DNA from: Warburgia ugandensis
Taxonomy: Eukaryota; Streptophyta; Magnoliopsida; Canellales; Canellaceae
Assembly (NCBI GenBank): GCA_035236585.1
Contig: CP141135.1
Location: 2,080,001 to 2,144,000 of the forward strand
DNA: 64,000 nt
Direction: 5' to 3'
The position numbers were made by a program, and so were the translations under genes. Position 1 is the first letter of the stretch; each line of letters opens with the position of its first letter. Below the pieces are notes generated by a model that made no database searches, was not told the DNA's origin, and saw nothing but the letters and a program-made list of their open reading frames with translations. Below, one piece after another: positions 11,985 to 24,128 of the stretch.

Positions 11985-14900
11985 TGTGACACCCTGGGTT
12001 TTTTTAAACCTTTTTTCAAAGTCGTAATAATAATAATATGTTTTTAAGAAAAATAGGTCGGATCCCTGAAAACAAAAACTCAAGATTTATAAATCTTACG
12101 CAGCGTTAAAAGAATGATCGACAACGAAAACCTCGGGAATCAACCACATTCCAAAACTGTGACAATGAATAAAATCAAATCCAAATACTCTAAGCATGCT
12201 CGATTTAAAACCATGATAAATACACAAGCTAAGAAAAGACAATAATAATACAAGTCCAAAAGCCACCAGGTTTCATCCATGATCACCACCACAACTACAT
12301 TTGTAAATAAACGTACACTACACAATGGTATGGGTCCAATCTATCTAAATATACAAACATCCAAGTAGAGTCCCAAAAGTATAATACAAGTCTAAAAGAC
12401 GTACACTAATCTGTCTCCAAATACTGAAAGTAGACAGTCCTCAGGTCCTCGCCCAAATCAATGCTACTCCACCCGCTTTCCTTTCTAGCTATCGCGCTCC
12501 AAATCTGAGGCATTGCAAAACAAAGCAATGCTTTAGCAAGCTATGCTTGTGTAGGTGATTTACATTTAATTTGAAAAACGATATAAAATCACATGTCGCA
12601 AGATATTAAGATCATGGAAATTCCCATAAGAAGAATATATATGCACGAAACATCAGAATCCATAACGAACAATATACGAAATCCATGATATAAACAAAGC
12701 GATATTAATCCTGGGTATCAAGACATACATAACATGAGAAAATACATAGATATGTATGTCAAAACAATGAAAATCAGTACCTATAGAACATCATGAATTC
12801 ATGTCAAAATCAACAAAACATCGTATACGATCAAGCCCTATGAGTGTCTCAAATACACTTACCACAATATGGGGCCAACTATCAGTACTTTCTGCTTTCA
12901 CCCACAACGAGGCACTCAGGCACTCACGGAAAGAAGTGTTTCAATTCCGCTTTCACCCACACGGGCACGTAGACACTCACGGAAAGACGTGTTCCAATCC
13001 TGTTTTCACCCTTTCACCCACACAGGCACTCACGGGGGCGGGGGAGGGGGATGCATCCCATCACAAGCTCACTTATCCTAATCGACAAGGCATAGAACTC
13101 CCACATGTCAAAGTCTCAATAAGATCTGGTCAAAGATATGGTAGTGTACCATCGGCCATAAGTTCAAATATATGACTAAATCATATAGAATAAAGGAATT
13201 TTTCTGAAAGCATAATAATGCGCAATCATTCTCGATAAAAACCAAATCGAGAGAGTAATTTAACATATCCACATCATGCATCGCAAATCAGTGAAATAAC
13301 ATTCGCAATAATCAAGTCAATGCAACTGAAATATACTAAAAATAGTTCATAATTCATGCACAAAGAAAGTAGCAAGCATGTCGGCAATACATGCTGAAAA
13401 TGATCTCATGCAATATGGCATGGCATAAAACCTACACCTCAAAGTTTCAAATACTATGTCATGATTTAAGAAATCATGGAAAAATCATGAATGTAATCAC
13501 CTACCTCGATAAATGCGATACTTCAATAAGGTGCGTATGTTATATCGCGTCATGCGCCCTGACATACCTGTCACAACATAAGTCATCAATCACTTAGGGT
13601 TCCCACAACTCAAATAACAGGTCCAAGCGATGACCTTCCTGATCTGATAGTTAACCCTAGATTAACGGCCCAGATCATCTGATTAACCTTCTATTAGGAC
13701 AATCCTGAGCTAGATGTTTGTCTTCCTAACATCTAGACCGTCATATGTCATTTTCGATTTCAATCCTACTCATTTTTATCATGATCCATTAAGTTTCTAT
13801 TTCGTTTAATGATGCACATGTATCTTTATGATTACGCTCTGATCTAACGATTAAATCTCTCTCTGATCAACCAACCCCAAGGCACCTGATCAGATCAATG
13901 GTCAATATCACTTTTCTTGGCAATTCAATGAGATCTACTCTTCTAATCTCCTAGATCATCTCATATTTGATGTATACAATCAATGTCTAAGGCCTAATCA
14001 TACATTGATTGGACTGATCTAGGTCATCTAATAGTATTTAGTGGTTTAACCATTTAAAAGAGGCTCAAAGCTAGGTTTTTATCTTGAATCTAGGTATGTG
14101 TCGTCGAGACGATCGCAACGTCTCTTTTGGATCGCAATTTAGACTTCTATAGCTCTTAAAATCACATTTTTTGTGAATGAACGGCCCAAAAAACCCAAAA
14201 AAATAAAGAAAAAGCCGTGCCGCACGTGACTCGCGTGCCACTCGTACTTTTGCACTACATGCGTGTGCCACCCGCGTGCGCATGCTTGTGCGTGCTACTT
14301 GCTTCTCACCGCGTGTCGCACGTGCCGCTTGCTCGTCGCCTAGTGTCGCACGTGCTATCACCGTCCGAGCTGCTACCGAAGACGACGGCTGGACTCCAGC
14401 TGCCGCTAGCGACTCCCAGGTGTCCAAATTGTGCGATTTTTGCACCGTTTTGCTCTATTTTTTTGCGTACATTCCATTTTCAAGCTCCCCTTCAACAGAT
14501 TCTATCGTTTTCACACAATTTTTATCACGTTCCTAAAAATCTTCCTCTTACTATTTTCTTAGTTTTTCGACATCCTCAGTCGTACAATTACCATGAAAAT
14601 TCATGGGTTTGTTCTTCATGTTACCATGCACAAGATGAACAGTTCAGATCATCCATCTGACACCGTTTCATCAAGTTATTTTTGCAAAAACAATAAATTC
14701 ATGCAGTCACCAAAAAAACGACATTCCACATCATTTTTCGGCATTAAAAAGGGTAAACTAAATGGAGAGGGGAAAAGAGAACGAGGGTCTACCTCAGGCA
14801 GGCAGGCCAAAACGAGAGGCTTCCCGTCATTGCACGCTACAGCAAGTGGAAATGGTGCTCTTGCCGGAAGAGAAAGTCGCCGATGACACAGGAATTGAGG

Positions 14901-15246
14901 GGGGAAAAGTTTTGGCTGTGTGGGAAAACAAGGCAAGCTTTTAAAGCCTCATTCGTGGGTTCTCGTGCTCAGTCAGTGGGCCCCACATGTATTTACCATT
15001 TTACCCCTCTTTTGTCATTTAATTAAATACAGAAATTAAAATAATTAGCTATTTTTTCTCCAGTCTCCGATTTTAGCGTTCTTAGTGGCGTTGGATTCCA
15101 TTTTTCAAGTACATTCCAATTATTGAGATTTTAACTCAAGATTTCATCTCTTAATTCCCCAAATCCTTAATTTTCTAATTTTCCAAAATTTTCATAATTC
15201 TAGGAAATTACGTCTTTTCTAGAATTTAAAATTTTGGGTTATTACG
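11985..15246 (-). mobile_element. 5' LTR of element B (about 3.26 kb)
   Basis: On the minus strand it starts at 15246 with (C)GTAATAACCC, where the first T of the usual TG is mutated, and ends at 11985 with GGGTGTCACA. The ends form the imperfect inverted repeat normal for LTRs. 14046-15246 matches the 3' LTR fragment 6143-7349, and 11985-14150 matches the plus-strand LTR at 32530-34543. A short C/G-rich imperfect tandem (CACTCACGGAAAG with CTTTCACCC, about 12896-13030) lies inside. Open frames such as 12801-13175, 14071-14445 and 14217-14660 are LTR sequence, not genes. Confidence 0.88.
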
Positions 15247-16640
15247 CTCACTCTCTCTTACCCGATCTCCCCCATGTCCCCCCTCCTCTTCACTTTCACT
15301 CCCTATCTCCATTCTCTCTCGCACTCTTTCCTCCCTCTCTCTCTCGTTTTCCCTCTCCACCATCTCTGACTCTCTTAGTCTCTCTCTGTTCCACCTCCCG
15401 CACTCTCTCTTCCCATCTCTAATGCACCAACCCCCTTCTTCCACCGTCTCTCCTTATGCTTCACCGCACAACCCAGACACCAGACAACCCTTCACCTAAC
15501 TCGCTCTCTCTTCTCTCCTTGCTTCCAATAGCACCGCACACCCCCGTCTCCCTCTTGTTCCCTGCCATCACTCCCACACCACCTCTGCCACAGCCCTCTC
15601 TCTCCATCTCACTCTCACTCTCAGTCTCCCCCTTCCCCTTCTCTCTCTCTACTCCTTCTATCTTCCCATCTGCTTCCAGCACCACCAGTTCTCTATGTCA
15701 CCCCTCTTCTCTCTATCTCCCTCACCATCACCAGCTCCCTCATCGGTTGCCCAGCCTCTCTCTCACCTCCACCTTTGTTCTTCCCTCTTCCTCATCATCT
15801 CTGTCTGCCAAATGCATAGCAACACCCCAGCCTCTACCACTGGTTCTCTGCCCGACGCGCACCGAACATCCATTCCTCTCCTCTTTGTCACTCTCCCTGC
15901 TTTTCCTCTATTCACCCACCTGAGCCAGAGCCCAACGCCAGAACCCTTCACTCTTCTCTCCCTTCCTCTGTTCCTTGGCACCATCGCACCCCAAAACTTT
16001 GCCAGCCAGCTCCATCACCCATCTCTTCCCCCTCTTCTCTCCATCGTCTTTCAACTAGCTGGCACCTTCCTCTTCTTCATAGGAGAAAAACCAATATGGG
16101 TTTTCCCCTAACTCTTCCGCTCCTCCTCATCTTCTTCCTCTTCTTCTCTTCCCCTATTGTTCATCGTCGTCCTCAGGCAGTTTCCTGCTTTTTATTAAAA
16201 ATCAGATTTCTTTCTTTAATTCCATTTTCGGCCTTGGTCTCTTTTCCTAAATTCCTAATATGTCCTTAGGACTTCAACCTACCGTTCCTCTTGTTTGAGT
16301 GAAACTGTTGTGCTCCAGGACTCTGTGCAATTGGGTAATTCTCTGGATCTATATGTGTTTTACTTGTTACTAAGTATGGGTAGATATGCTCCTTTGAACA
16401 TGAGGATCAGTTAACCATGTCATTTAACTTGTTGGCAATATAAGATGGCCCCAAGGAGACAATCTAGATAGACCAAAACTTGAGTGTACTTTCACAATCT
16501 AGATAGACCAAAACTTGAGTGTACTTTCCCTACCTTCAACGCCTAAGTAGGAATTAGAAAGAGGCATATCTGTTACTTGAGAAATTTTTATTTCAGAAAA
16601 TAGGTTCATCGTTAACCCCTAAGTTAAAAGGGTATAACCG
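15247..16640. other. CT-rich intergenic stretch without a gene
   Basis: 15247-16140 is strongly pyrimidine-rich on the plus strand (CTCTCTC, CCCTC and CACC runs), giving long but low-complexity open frames in both directions (15456-15923, 15695-16111, 15226-15444, 15461-15685) made of Ser/Pro/Leu or Glu/Arg. It may be an old LTR or 5' leader remnant. 16141-16640 is ordinary AT-rich sequence. Confidence 0.6.
16460..16528. repeat. 35-bp tandem duplication
   Basis: A 35-bp unit starting CAATCTAGATAGACCAAAAC occurs twice head to tail (16460 and 16495) with no visible difference. Confidence 0.9.
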
Positions 16641-16687
16641 TCATTTCAACAGTACTACCAGCAACCAAGACCAAATGTCAGCCCGAA

Positions 16688-16689
<2 letters not shown>

Positions 16690-16732
<43 letters not shown>
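16690..16732. repeat. (CT)n microsatellite
   Basis: About 21 CT units on the plus strand. Confidence 0.95.
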
Positions 16733-16735
<3 letters not shown>

Positions 16736-17533
16736 TGAATATCCATCTGTTTTTCACGACTGAGAACATGGATATCCAGCCATGGTGTCAACCTCAATAG
16801 ATCTTCACCCAGCTTCTACCGATCGCTGTAAGTCATAAAATGCTCCATTTTTTCTTCTGGGTATTACTGAGGTTTCTACCTTTTCAGATAGGAAGTGTAT
16901 CTCTGCAGTCCCATATCGAATAATGGCACTAATCTCTTTGTCTAACACTTCTTTGTTCATGTTGGTAGCCTTTGAAAGATTATTTTATTGTTTAAATTGA
17001 AGAGTGGAGTGTGATTATCAAATGTGGGAGTCTGGATTTTGTTCCATTTCGGGATATTGTAGATAGTCTGTAGATTTTCAGGCATTAAAAACTTCGATTG
17101 ACTCAAGCTGCCAAGAGTGCCAAAAGTAAATAAGTTTGTCGTCCCCCGCAGGAAATTATCAATCCATATTCCTAGTCAAGTTTCCAATATTTGTTTGAAA
17201 TGAGTTTCTTATGCTGGTTGTTTAACAAGTCAATTCTGGGAAGAAGAAAGGCCCGGCACCCAAAAGGAAAATACGCACAAGCACAATAGACCGAGGACTA
17301 GATATAATCTGCTGCAACGAAAACGAACGGATTTAACCCAAACAAGCACACATACCAATATAGAGAACAATAAAATCAAGCTCAAATCCTCCACCAGCGG
17401 GAATCCAGTTCAGAACAACAAAAGACTCGATTTTGATCAGGAAAATCCACAATAAGTCACAGGATTCACCAGATATATCACCCATAAGAAACTCAGAGCT
17501 AGAACGCAGAAATTCAAAGAGAGAGCAACTTAC

Positions 17534-17990
17534 CAAGTGGAAAATCAATGGTACCGACTCGAACGCCCCCTAACTAACAGCAAGATGAGATTTTCCGGTG
17601 CAATCAACCGATATCCTACGGCAATCTCCGATCTCCCACCAGCCTCCAAACGAAACCCTTGAAGCTTACAAAAATGCGAGCCAAAACCGGAAGAAATTCC
17701 ACATACCCTTATTTAAAGAAACCGAGGCGCGCTATTTCGACCGCCTTTTTATACCTGGTGCCGCGTAGACGATGACATGGGAGTTTCCGAGTCACCCACA
17801 AGAGTGCTGATGTGGCACGTGACACGCGTGGGAATGTGCAGTAACATGTTTAAACGTGTCAGGTGGACAGCCTTTTCTGGGGAGAATGAATTCGACACGT
17901 GGCAGATGATTAGATATTTCAATAGGATGTGATTGGACGACGGTGATTGAAACTTACCACAAAGCGAAATAAAAATTGAAAACACGTGGA
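17534..17990 (-). promoter_or_regulatory. Promoter-like block with TATA box and three G-boxes (orphan)
   Basis: Read on the minus strand, TATAAAAAGG (17753-17744) lies downstream of three perfect CACGTG palindromes at 17983-17988, 17896-17901 and 17816-17821. These sit in ACACGTGGCA-like contexts (G-box/ABRE core), next to an ACGCGTG. From a start around 17720 a leader of about 185 nt would end at a good donor, CACTTG/GTAAGT (17534). No coding exon that I recognise follows between 17534 and the retrotransposon edge at 15246. ABRE/G-box clusters bind bZIP/bHLH factors (established); activity here is inferred. Confidence 0.45.
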
Positions 17991-19241
17991 ATTATCTGTC
18001 ACATGTGGCTTGAGTGGGAAAATTGACAGAATGGAGACAAAACTTTGATGTAATCAGAACCGTTGATCGAGCAGGCCACCGGGTGAAGTCATAAAATTTT
18101 AGTGATGAAAAGGGAAGTACTAAATGATGTCAACATTTTCCTTTTTGGTAAATCATAAAATTTAGAGTCCGAAAAGCCGTCCAAAAGTGGCCTCTTGGCC
18201 TATGAATGCAGGTGAACAAGGGGATTTTATGCACGAAATTAGGATAATAAGTTCTAAGTGTAAGGGCATCAATGAAATTCTTTAACAGTACCGCGTAACA
18301 GGAATTATGAGTTGCAGAGAGGCTCACTAAGTGATGCCAACTGAACTAAAAGTTGATGAACTAAGAATTTGGTTATTCAAATCACTCATCCTCGCATAGT
18401 CACTCTGTTAGAAAATATATGCTCATCCAAGGTTTCTAATAGGCATGATTTTGGTTTGTAGGTATCTAAGGTAAGGCGAGCAAGATGAACGGCTTAAATT
18501 TTCTAAAAGTCGCGCCCTTGCACCAAGAATATATCTTTCAAGAAGCATTCTACTTTAGAAGTTCCCTAATTTTTGGAGTTCTAGCTAGAAAACGGTAACA
18601 TGAGAGCATCAATCTTTTAGCATTCTAGTTCTAAATCTGTGAAGTTCTTGTTTATACAGGTCTACTTGATCATGGTATTTTCTTTTTGTTTAGTTTCTCA
18701 TTCAAACTTTGCATACTTGAAGTGATTTGAGATCTTATTATATTGATCTCTTTTTGAGATTTCACTGTGATCTAAGGGTTTGATTTCACAAAATCTTGAA
18801 GAACATTGTTTTAAGACATTTATTTTGGAGACAAAGTTACGGACAGATTCTGATCACACAAATCAGTTAAAATACAGAATGAATTTGGCTCAGTTAAATC
18901 TTAGGAATATAACTGATATATCCCGTACACCATTTGAGAGAGTCCAACTATCTTCAAGAAGTGCATTTTGATTTGCACCTCTAAGCTAAGGTTAAGATAC
19001 AAATTCTAATACAAAGCACTAGGTTGTAGGCATCAAATTGTACTTGATATTCATTTAGGAACGTATTTACTTGCTTATCTAGTAGTGTATGTTGGATAAT
19101 TTTGTTCAAATAGTCTAAATGTTTCAAAATTTTGGGATTGGGCTCACATATTATTTTTTTCACAACCCTATTTAATTAATTAGTTTTATTTAGACGTATG
19201 TTGTTAATTAGTTACTAATATATGTACTTTAATTAGTCTTC
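17991..19241. other. Intergenic, nothing recognised
   Basis: AT-rich sequence with only short accidental open frames (18130-18327, 18780-18971, 18981-19163). Confidence 0.5.
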
Positions 19242-19260
19242 TTACAACTTTCTATTTTCT

Positions 19261-19405
19261 CATCATGTGACCTTGAGGTCATGGGTTCAAGGCGTGGAAA
19301 CAGCCTCTTCCAAATGCAAAGTAAGGCCGTGTACTTTAGGCCCTTGTGGTCCGCCCCTTCCTAGACCCTGCATAGGCGGGAGCTTCGTGCACTAGGACTG
19401 CCCTT
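19261..19405 (+). mobile_element. Au-like SINE, 5'-truncated, with perfect target duplication
   Basis: A tRNA-derived SINE body: a B-box-like GGGTTCAAGG after GACCTTGAGGTCAT, then GGAAACAGCCTCTT, CCCTTGTGGTCCGCCCCTTC, GGGAGCTTCGTGCAC and a T-rich end. It is flanked by a perfect 19-bp duplication, TTACAACTTTCTATTTTCT, at 19242-19260 and 19406-19424, so this is a fairly recent insertion. It lacks the first part of the SINE including the A box. Confidence 0.9.
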
Positions 19406-19424
19406 TTACAACTTTCTATTTTCT

Positions 19425-20381
19425 ATATAGAAATTATGAGAATATATAGAAGAAAATAAAAGATGTATACGTCGCCCACCTTCGCCTCTGTTTTTTTAAT
19501 TTCCTTTAATGATCAAGTATTACTATTATTAACTAGGAAGCAAGTTCATATTCAAGTTCTTGCTCATCTGATTGAAAGTGCGGATCATCTGGGGACGTTT
19601 GCCATTTGTCTGGAGTGCACGATGGTGGAGGAAATTTCGTCTTTCATTCGTGACTGCAGCCTGCATACTATAAATCCACACGGTCCGTCCTTTTATAGGA
19701 CACCGCATATGCAAGAGCTTTGTGTACCGAGCTGCCTAATTTTATTCCTGTTTTCAGAGGATTAGTCATCTAAAAGTCGGAGAAATCAGATGGACAGTTC
19801 TCATCAAGCATTTGCAGGGTCCATCATGCAAAAGTAGGGCACAGAATCATTGGCTGTCTGTTGATAGCTATAGTTTGGACCCCACTGCTACTTACCATGT
19901 GCAGCCCACTGTCCGATGCTCGATCCGGCCCCTTCTTCCAACTCCTCGGCCTTCCAAAATTCTTAGCAAATGAAGAAGAAAAGAGGATCGGACGATTCAA
20001 AGCTTCTGAGCATCAGTTCTCCACGAGCAAAACACATTTCTCATCAGGCTAGAATCATCCAGTCTTAGCAGTTTTCCGGTGATCTAACGTTTTTTTCAAA
20101 CGTTAGAAGACACTCGTGGTCTTAAGGCACCTGAATCTCACCAGATAGAGCAAGAACCTCTAACCTTTCAAGTGCACTTGTATGAAAAGATGTTCTCGGC
20201 AAAACACAAATGAAGAGAGGATGTACACAACCAAACGAGCAGTTAATTTCAATCAGGTCTAAAATAAAAGCAAAAGAAAGTTGAAACACCGAATACCCAA
20301 AAATGTCATGTGAGTACTACACAACAGAAACAGCCTGCAATGATTCACTTGACCTTTTACCGGAAACGTATCAGAGTCATG
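19425..20381. other. Region downstream of DWF1
   Basis: It holds the DWF1 3' UTR, which should start just below 20382. No polyadenylation signal is obvious. The open frame 19463-19765 has no recognisable domain. Confidence 0.5.
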
Positions 20382-22480
20382 TTAGTTGGCCTCGGCATAG
20401 GCAGTCTCAAGGTGCGCTTGCTCGGCCTCCTGCACCTCTTTCTCAGTTTTCCTTCCCTTCTTGCACTTATAGTAAATACTCATGAAACTGCCGACTGCTC
20501 TATACTTATTACGGCAATGCTCGTATAGACTGGCATCAAACATCCGCCAGAAATTCTTCTCATTCAGCTCAGATACTGCATACTGAGGCTGGAACCCATG
20601 GTTCTCTATCAACCAATTTTCCATCTTGCGAACAGCTTCTGCTCCATCAAACTCCTCACCTCTCAGGACTGGTCCTGGAGAATAGTAAATGCCAACATCT
20701 GTGTACATTTGGGCGTATTCTGTGTCTCCCTGCCTGCGTTCTAGCTCAAAACCAGGTTCAGGATACACCATCGTTTTTACGGGAAGCTTGTACAGCCTGT
20801 GGGGACAGAGCCAGATAGGATAAACCTGTAAAGTCAGAAGAGGAGCACTTTTAGCATCAGATAGAATACCAACAGCAAAAGCAACAAGGAAGAGTCGATG
20901 GCATTTATATGTCATCGCTACCCTTTATATAACCAAGTAATATGTTTTTAATAATAACGTCCAGTTATGCAATGGATTTTAAAACATCAAATCATGAAGT
21001 TGGTTGCTTTTTGACTAAAGAACAACATTTTAAACACTTACAAAAGAAGGCAAATGGTGAAAATGTATTCGAAAACACAACTATAAAATTCCTAACCATC
21101 AAGACAAAGACAGACAAATTTAGCCGAATGTTTTTCCACTGCAATACATATGACCAGTTTTAACAAATAAATAATATCAAAACAAGTATGTGATACCATT
21201 TTGATATGGAAGTGTGATAGAGAGAGGCATACCTCCATTTCATGGTGAGCAAACTCCAGAGCAGCACCGACCTTGTACAGGGGTACCAACATATCCTGGA
21301 TCACATGCATGTCATGGTAATAATTCCTGATAGCTTCACCCTGGGTGGCCTTGAGCAAAGAAACCTTGGGAGGCATCAACCATCCCAGTGTCCATCGGAA
21401 CCACCACTGATCTGCAAAAGGAAGAATCAGCTTCCCCTCCCAGTACAAACACCTTGTGTGTCTGTGATAATATTCCCTGGTTGGTATGTACTCCACAAAT
21501 TCTCCTTTCTTGAGTGCCTTTTCAGCATGCTGGTAGAACCACGGCTTGAACCACCATCCGACATTGTTAATCACATTCCCCTTCTGCTTGGCTTCTTCCT
21601 TGGAAGCATACCTTCCGGCCATGCAAACACCTTCAGTAGGAGTGTAAATCATTGTCTCAACGAAATCTGGAACCTTGGCTGGGTTGTCCTGATCTCCATC
21701 TCTAGGTGCAAGAGAATCAATATATCCCTGTGCAAGATCCCTCAAATTGCCTCTGACAGGTGTGTAAGTCAGCCTCATGTATTCTTTGACAGGGATAAGC
21801 TTGACCTCTGCTGCAACCAAAAGTCCCAAAGTTCCTTGAGACCACGGGATAGCATAGAAAAGATCTGAATACTCGTTATCCTTTGTGGCTCTAACCACAC
21901 GCCCATCAGCAAGTACAATTTCATAGGCAACAACAGTATCAGAGAAAAGGCCATAGATATGGGAACTTCCTTCAATGCCATAACCATTGATGAGACCCCC
22001 AACTGTGAGATCATCCAGCTCTGCAACTACAGCAAGAGCAAGATTCATGGGGACTGTAACTCTGGTAATCTGACCCATATTAACAAGGGGCTCCACCCTT
22101 GCAATCATTCTGTCCCTGTCGATGTCAAGAATGTTTCTGAATTCTGAAAGATCAATCTTAAAATGCCTAGCACGTTTATAATCAACATTTCTCATGCCAA
22201 CAGCAATCCAAGGTTTCCTGGCTGTGCAGATAAGGCCATCCTTGGATGGATTTCTCTGTTTGAGGCGTTTCACAACTTTCTTCACATTTTCATCGTGTTC
22301 TTTCTGCCGGTGCTTGAATGATTTGCTTTCAGATTTTACATCTCCAAGATAAGTAAGGAAGTACATTGTAAAAGATATGGGAAGGACAACAAAAATGACA
22401 ATGATCCATCGAAATTTGACAAAGTAGTCTACCCAGATTTTCTTTCTTTTTGGGCGCAATGGTGCCTCCAAATCAGACAT
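20382..22480 (-). CDS. DWF1: Delta(24)-sterol reductase DWARF1/DIMINUTO
   Basis: The coding exons are 22480-21233 and 20825-20382, joined at donor GAG/GTATGC and acceptor TTTACAG/GTTTAT in phase 0. They give 563 residues, close to the Arabidopsis protein. The N-terminus MSDLEAPLRPKRKK precedes a membrane segment at about residues 25-46 (WIIVIFVVLPISFTMYFLTY). An FAD-binding (PCMH type) oxidoreductase domain follows with AVGMRNVDYKRARHFKIDLS, LDDLTVGGLINGYGIEGSSH and FYAIPWSQGTLGLLVAAEVK, and later WWFKPWFYQHAEKALKKGEF. The enzyme converts 24-methylenecholesterol to campesterol through isomerisation and reduction of the side-chain double bond, feeding brassinosteroid synthesis; it is an integral ER membrane protein and binds calmodulin (family knowledge). 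The frame is fully intact, so the gene is probably functional. Confidence 0.97.
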
Positions 22481-24078
22481 GATGGAAATGCTGCACAGAT
22501 TTTCACCAAGATTATAAGGATGTGCGGTAGCAGAAATTCCAAGTATCTGCTACAGTAGGCATAAGAAGGGGAAAAAAAATCCTTCTGGAATGGACGTAGA
22601 GACAAACAAATTTATTTTTCTTTTTTTGAATGGATAGAGAGACAAACAATGTTAGTTCAGATTTTCTAACAAGATTCCGAACTTGAGTATCAGGAAAGTC
22701 TTGAAAGACATCGAAACTGCAATAACAAAAGTGAATAAGAAAACCAAATTGAGATAATTCAAAAGTACAGACAAGGGGGGGCAGAGGAAAACATGAAGTC
22801 TCGAACTAATAGTGCACTATTATGTCAGATATGCCAGTAGAACTAAGAATCTCAGACAGTTATCAAATTGGACAGAGCCTGAATGTGTATCATTGGTCAT
22901 GGGCTCATTGCACATCAGGATGGAAGAGGATGGAAGTAGATAAAAACCCTAGCCTGACACGACCATATAGCCAAAATTAATATGGATGGCACCTTATGCC
23001 TCTGAACCCATATTTCACATGGAACCTAAGACCACAATCATGTTATACAATGGGCCTCTAAGAAGAAGAAATAACCAGAGACTTCAAGTGAGTGGGTGAA
23101 ACTAAAGCTCAAAAAGAACTGTTGAATAAACCACCAAATTCAATCTTATGGAATGTCATATTTTTACTGTGAAATAGTGTAATGCGTCAAATCCTTGTAG
23201 CTTCGATCAGACCTCTTGGTATAGAACAGACAGCCAAATAAAGCACAGGAAAGAAAGTAACACTGTTAAACAATTCAAAAATATTTTCCTTGGAAAATTG
23301 GAAACAATTCTTTGTAGGCTCCAAAAACCTCTATAAATCTGATGACCAGACAGAAAAAGAGAAAACCATGAACTGGATAAATATTTCTAATGGAAATGCA
23401 TACCAACTCAGATTCAACACTGCAAAAGATAACAACCACTTATGGAACAAAATGTGATTTACAAAATGCAGTCAATTTTTTCCATATTGCAGCTATGTGA
23501 ACTCCAAAATGGCAAGATTCACACAGTAAGAGAATGTGAACAGTGTATAGGGATAATAATAACAAGAGTTAACTTCAAAGGTTAAAGAGCACACCACCAA
23601 AGTCAATATCCTAAGGAAGTTAACTCTTGGAAAAACAAGTATCTAGTAGGGAAACACCAAGGGGAATAACTAAAGAGGATGACAAGAAAAACACATACGA
23701 CAGCATCAAATGAGTCAAGGTCCTACATCTCTAGCTCAATGACCAGTTCAGATCCATATACTCAAATAAACATCTGATCACAGTCAGTTGTTTAGAAATT
23801 CTTGAAATCAGATTTTCGGCAAGCAAGTTATGCAACAAGAACCAAAATGGTCAAAGAAATTATAAACGAAATATACACTACAAAAGCACAAAGTCACAAA
23901 TACAGCAACAGAATAAGTCGAAGCCCTACACGGGAAGGAAATGAGAGGCATGAAAAGAATACAGTAGAAAAACCTTCAGAGGTAGGGGCCGCTGAAATCC
24001 AGTAAACGAATGCTTCAAAACCCGATGTATTTGCTACAGGATAGGAGGTTGACTATGAAGGAGACGGGAGCACATTAA

Positions 24079-24128
<50 letters not shown>

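Noticed and set aside
15456-16111. Long Ser/Pro/Leu-rich frames on the plus strand and Glu/Arg-rich frames on the minus strand
   Set aside because: They come from CT-rich low-complexity DNA that is open in several frames at once.
16890-16962. Minus-strand peptide with EISAIIRYGTAEI, faintly like a chromatin-remodeller segment
   Set aside because: Only about 24 codons, no continuation in neighbouring sequence; resemblance too weak to claim a gene fragment.
19261-19300. Possible tRNA gene
   Set aside because: A B-box-like GGTTCAAGG is present, but the rest follows the SINE pattern and no cloverleaf can be drawn.
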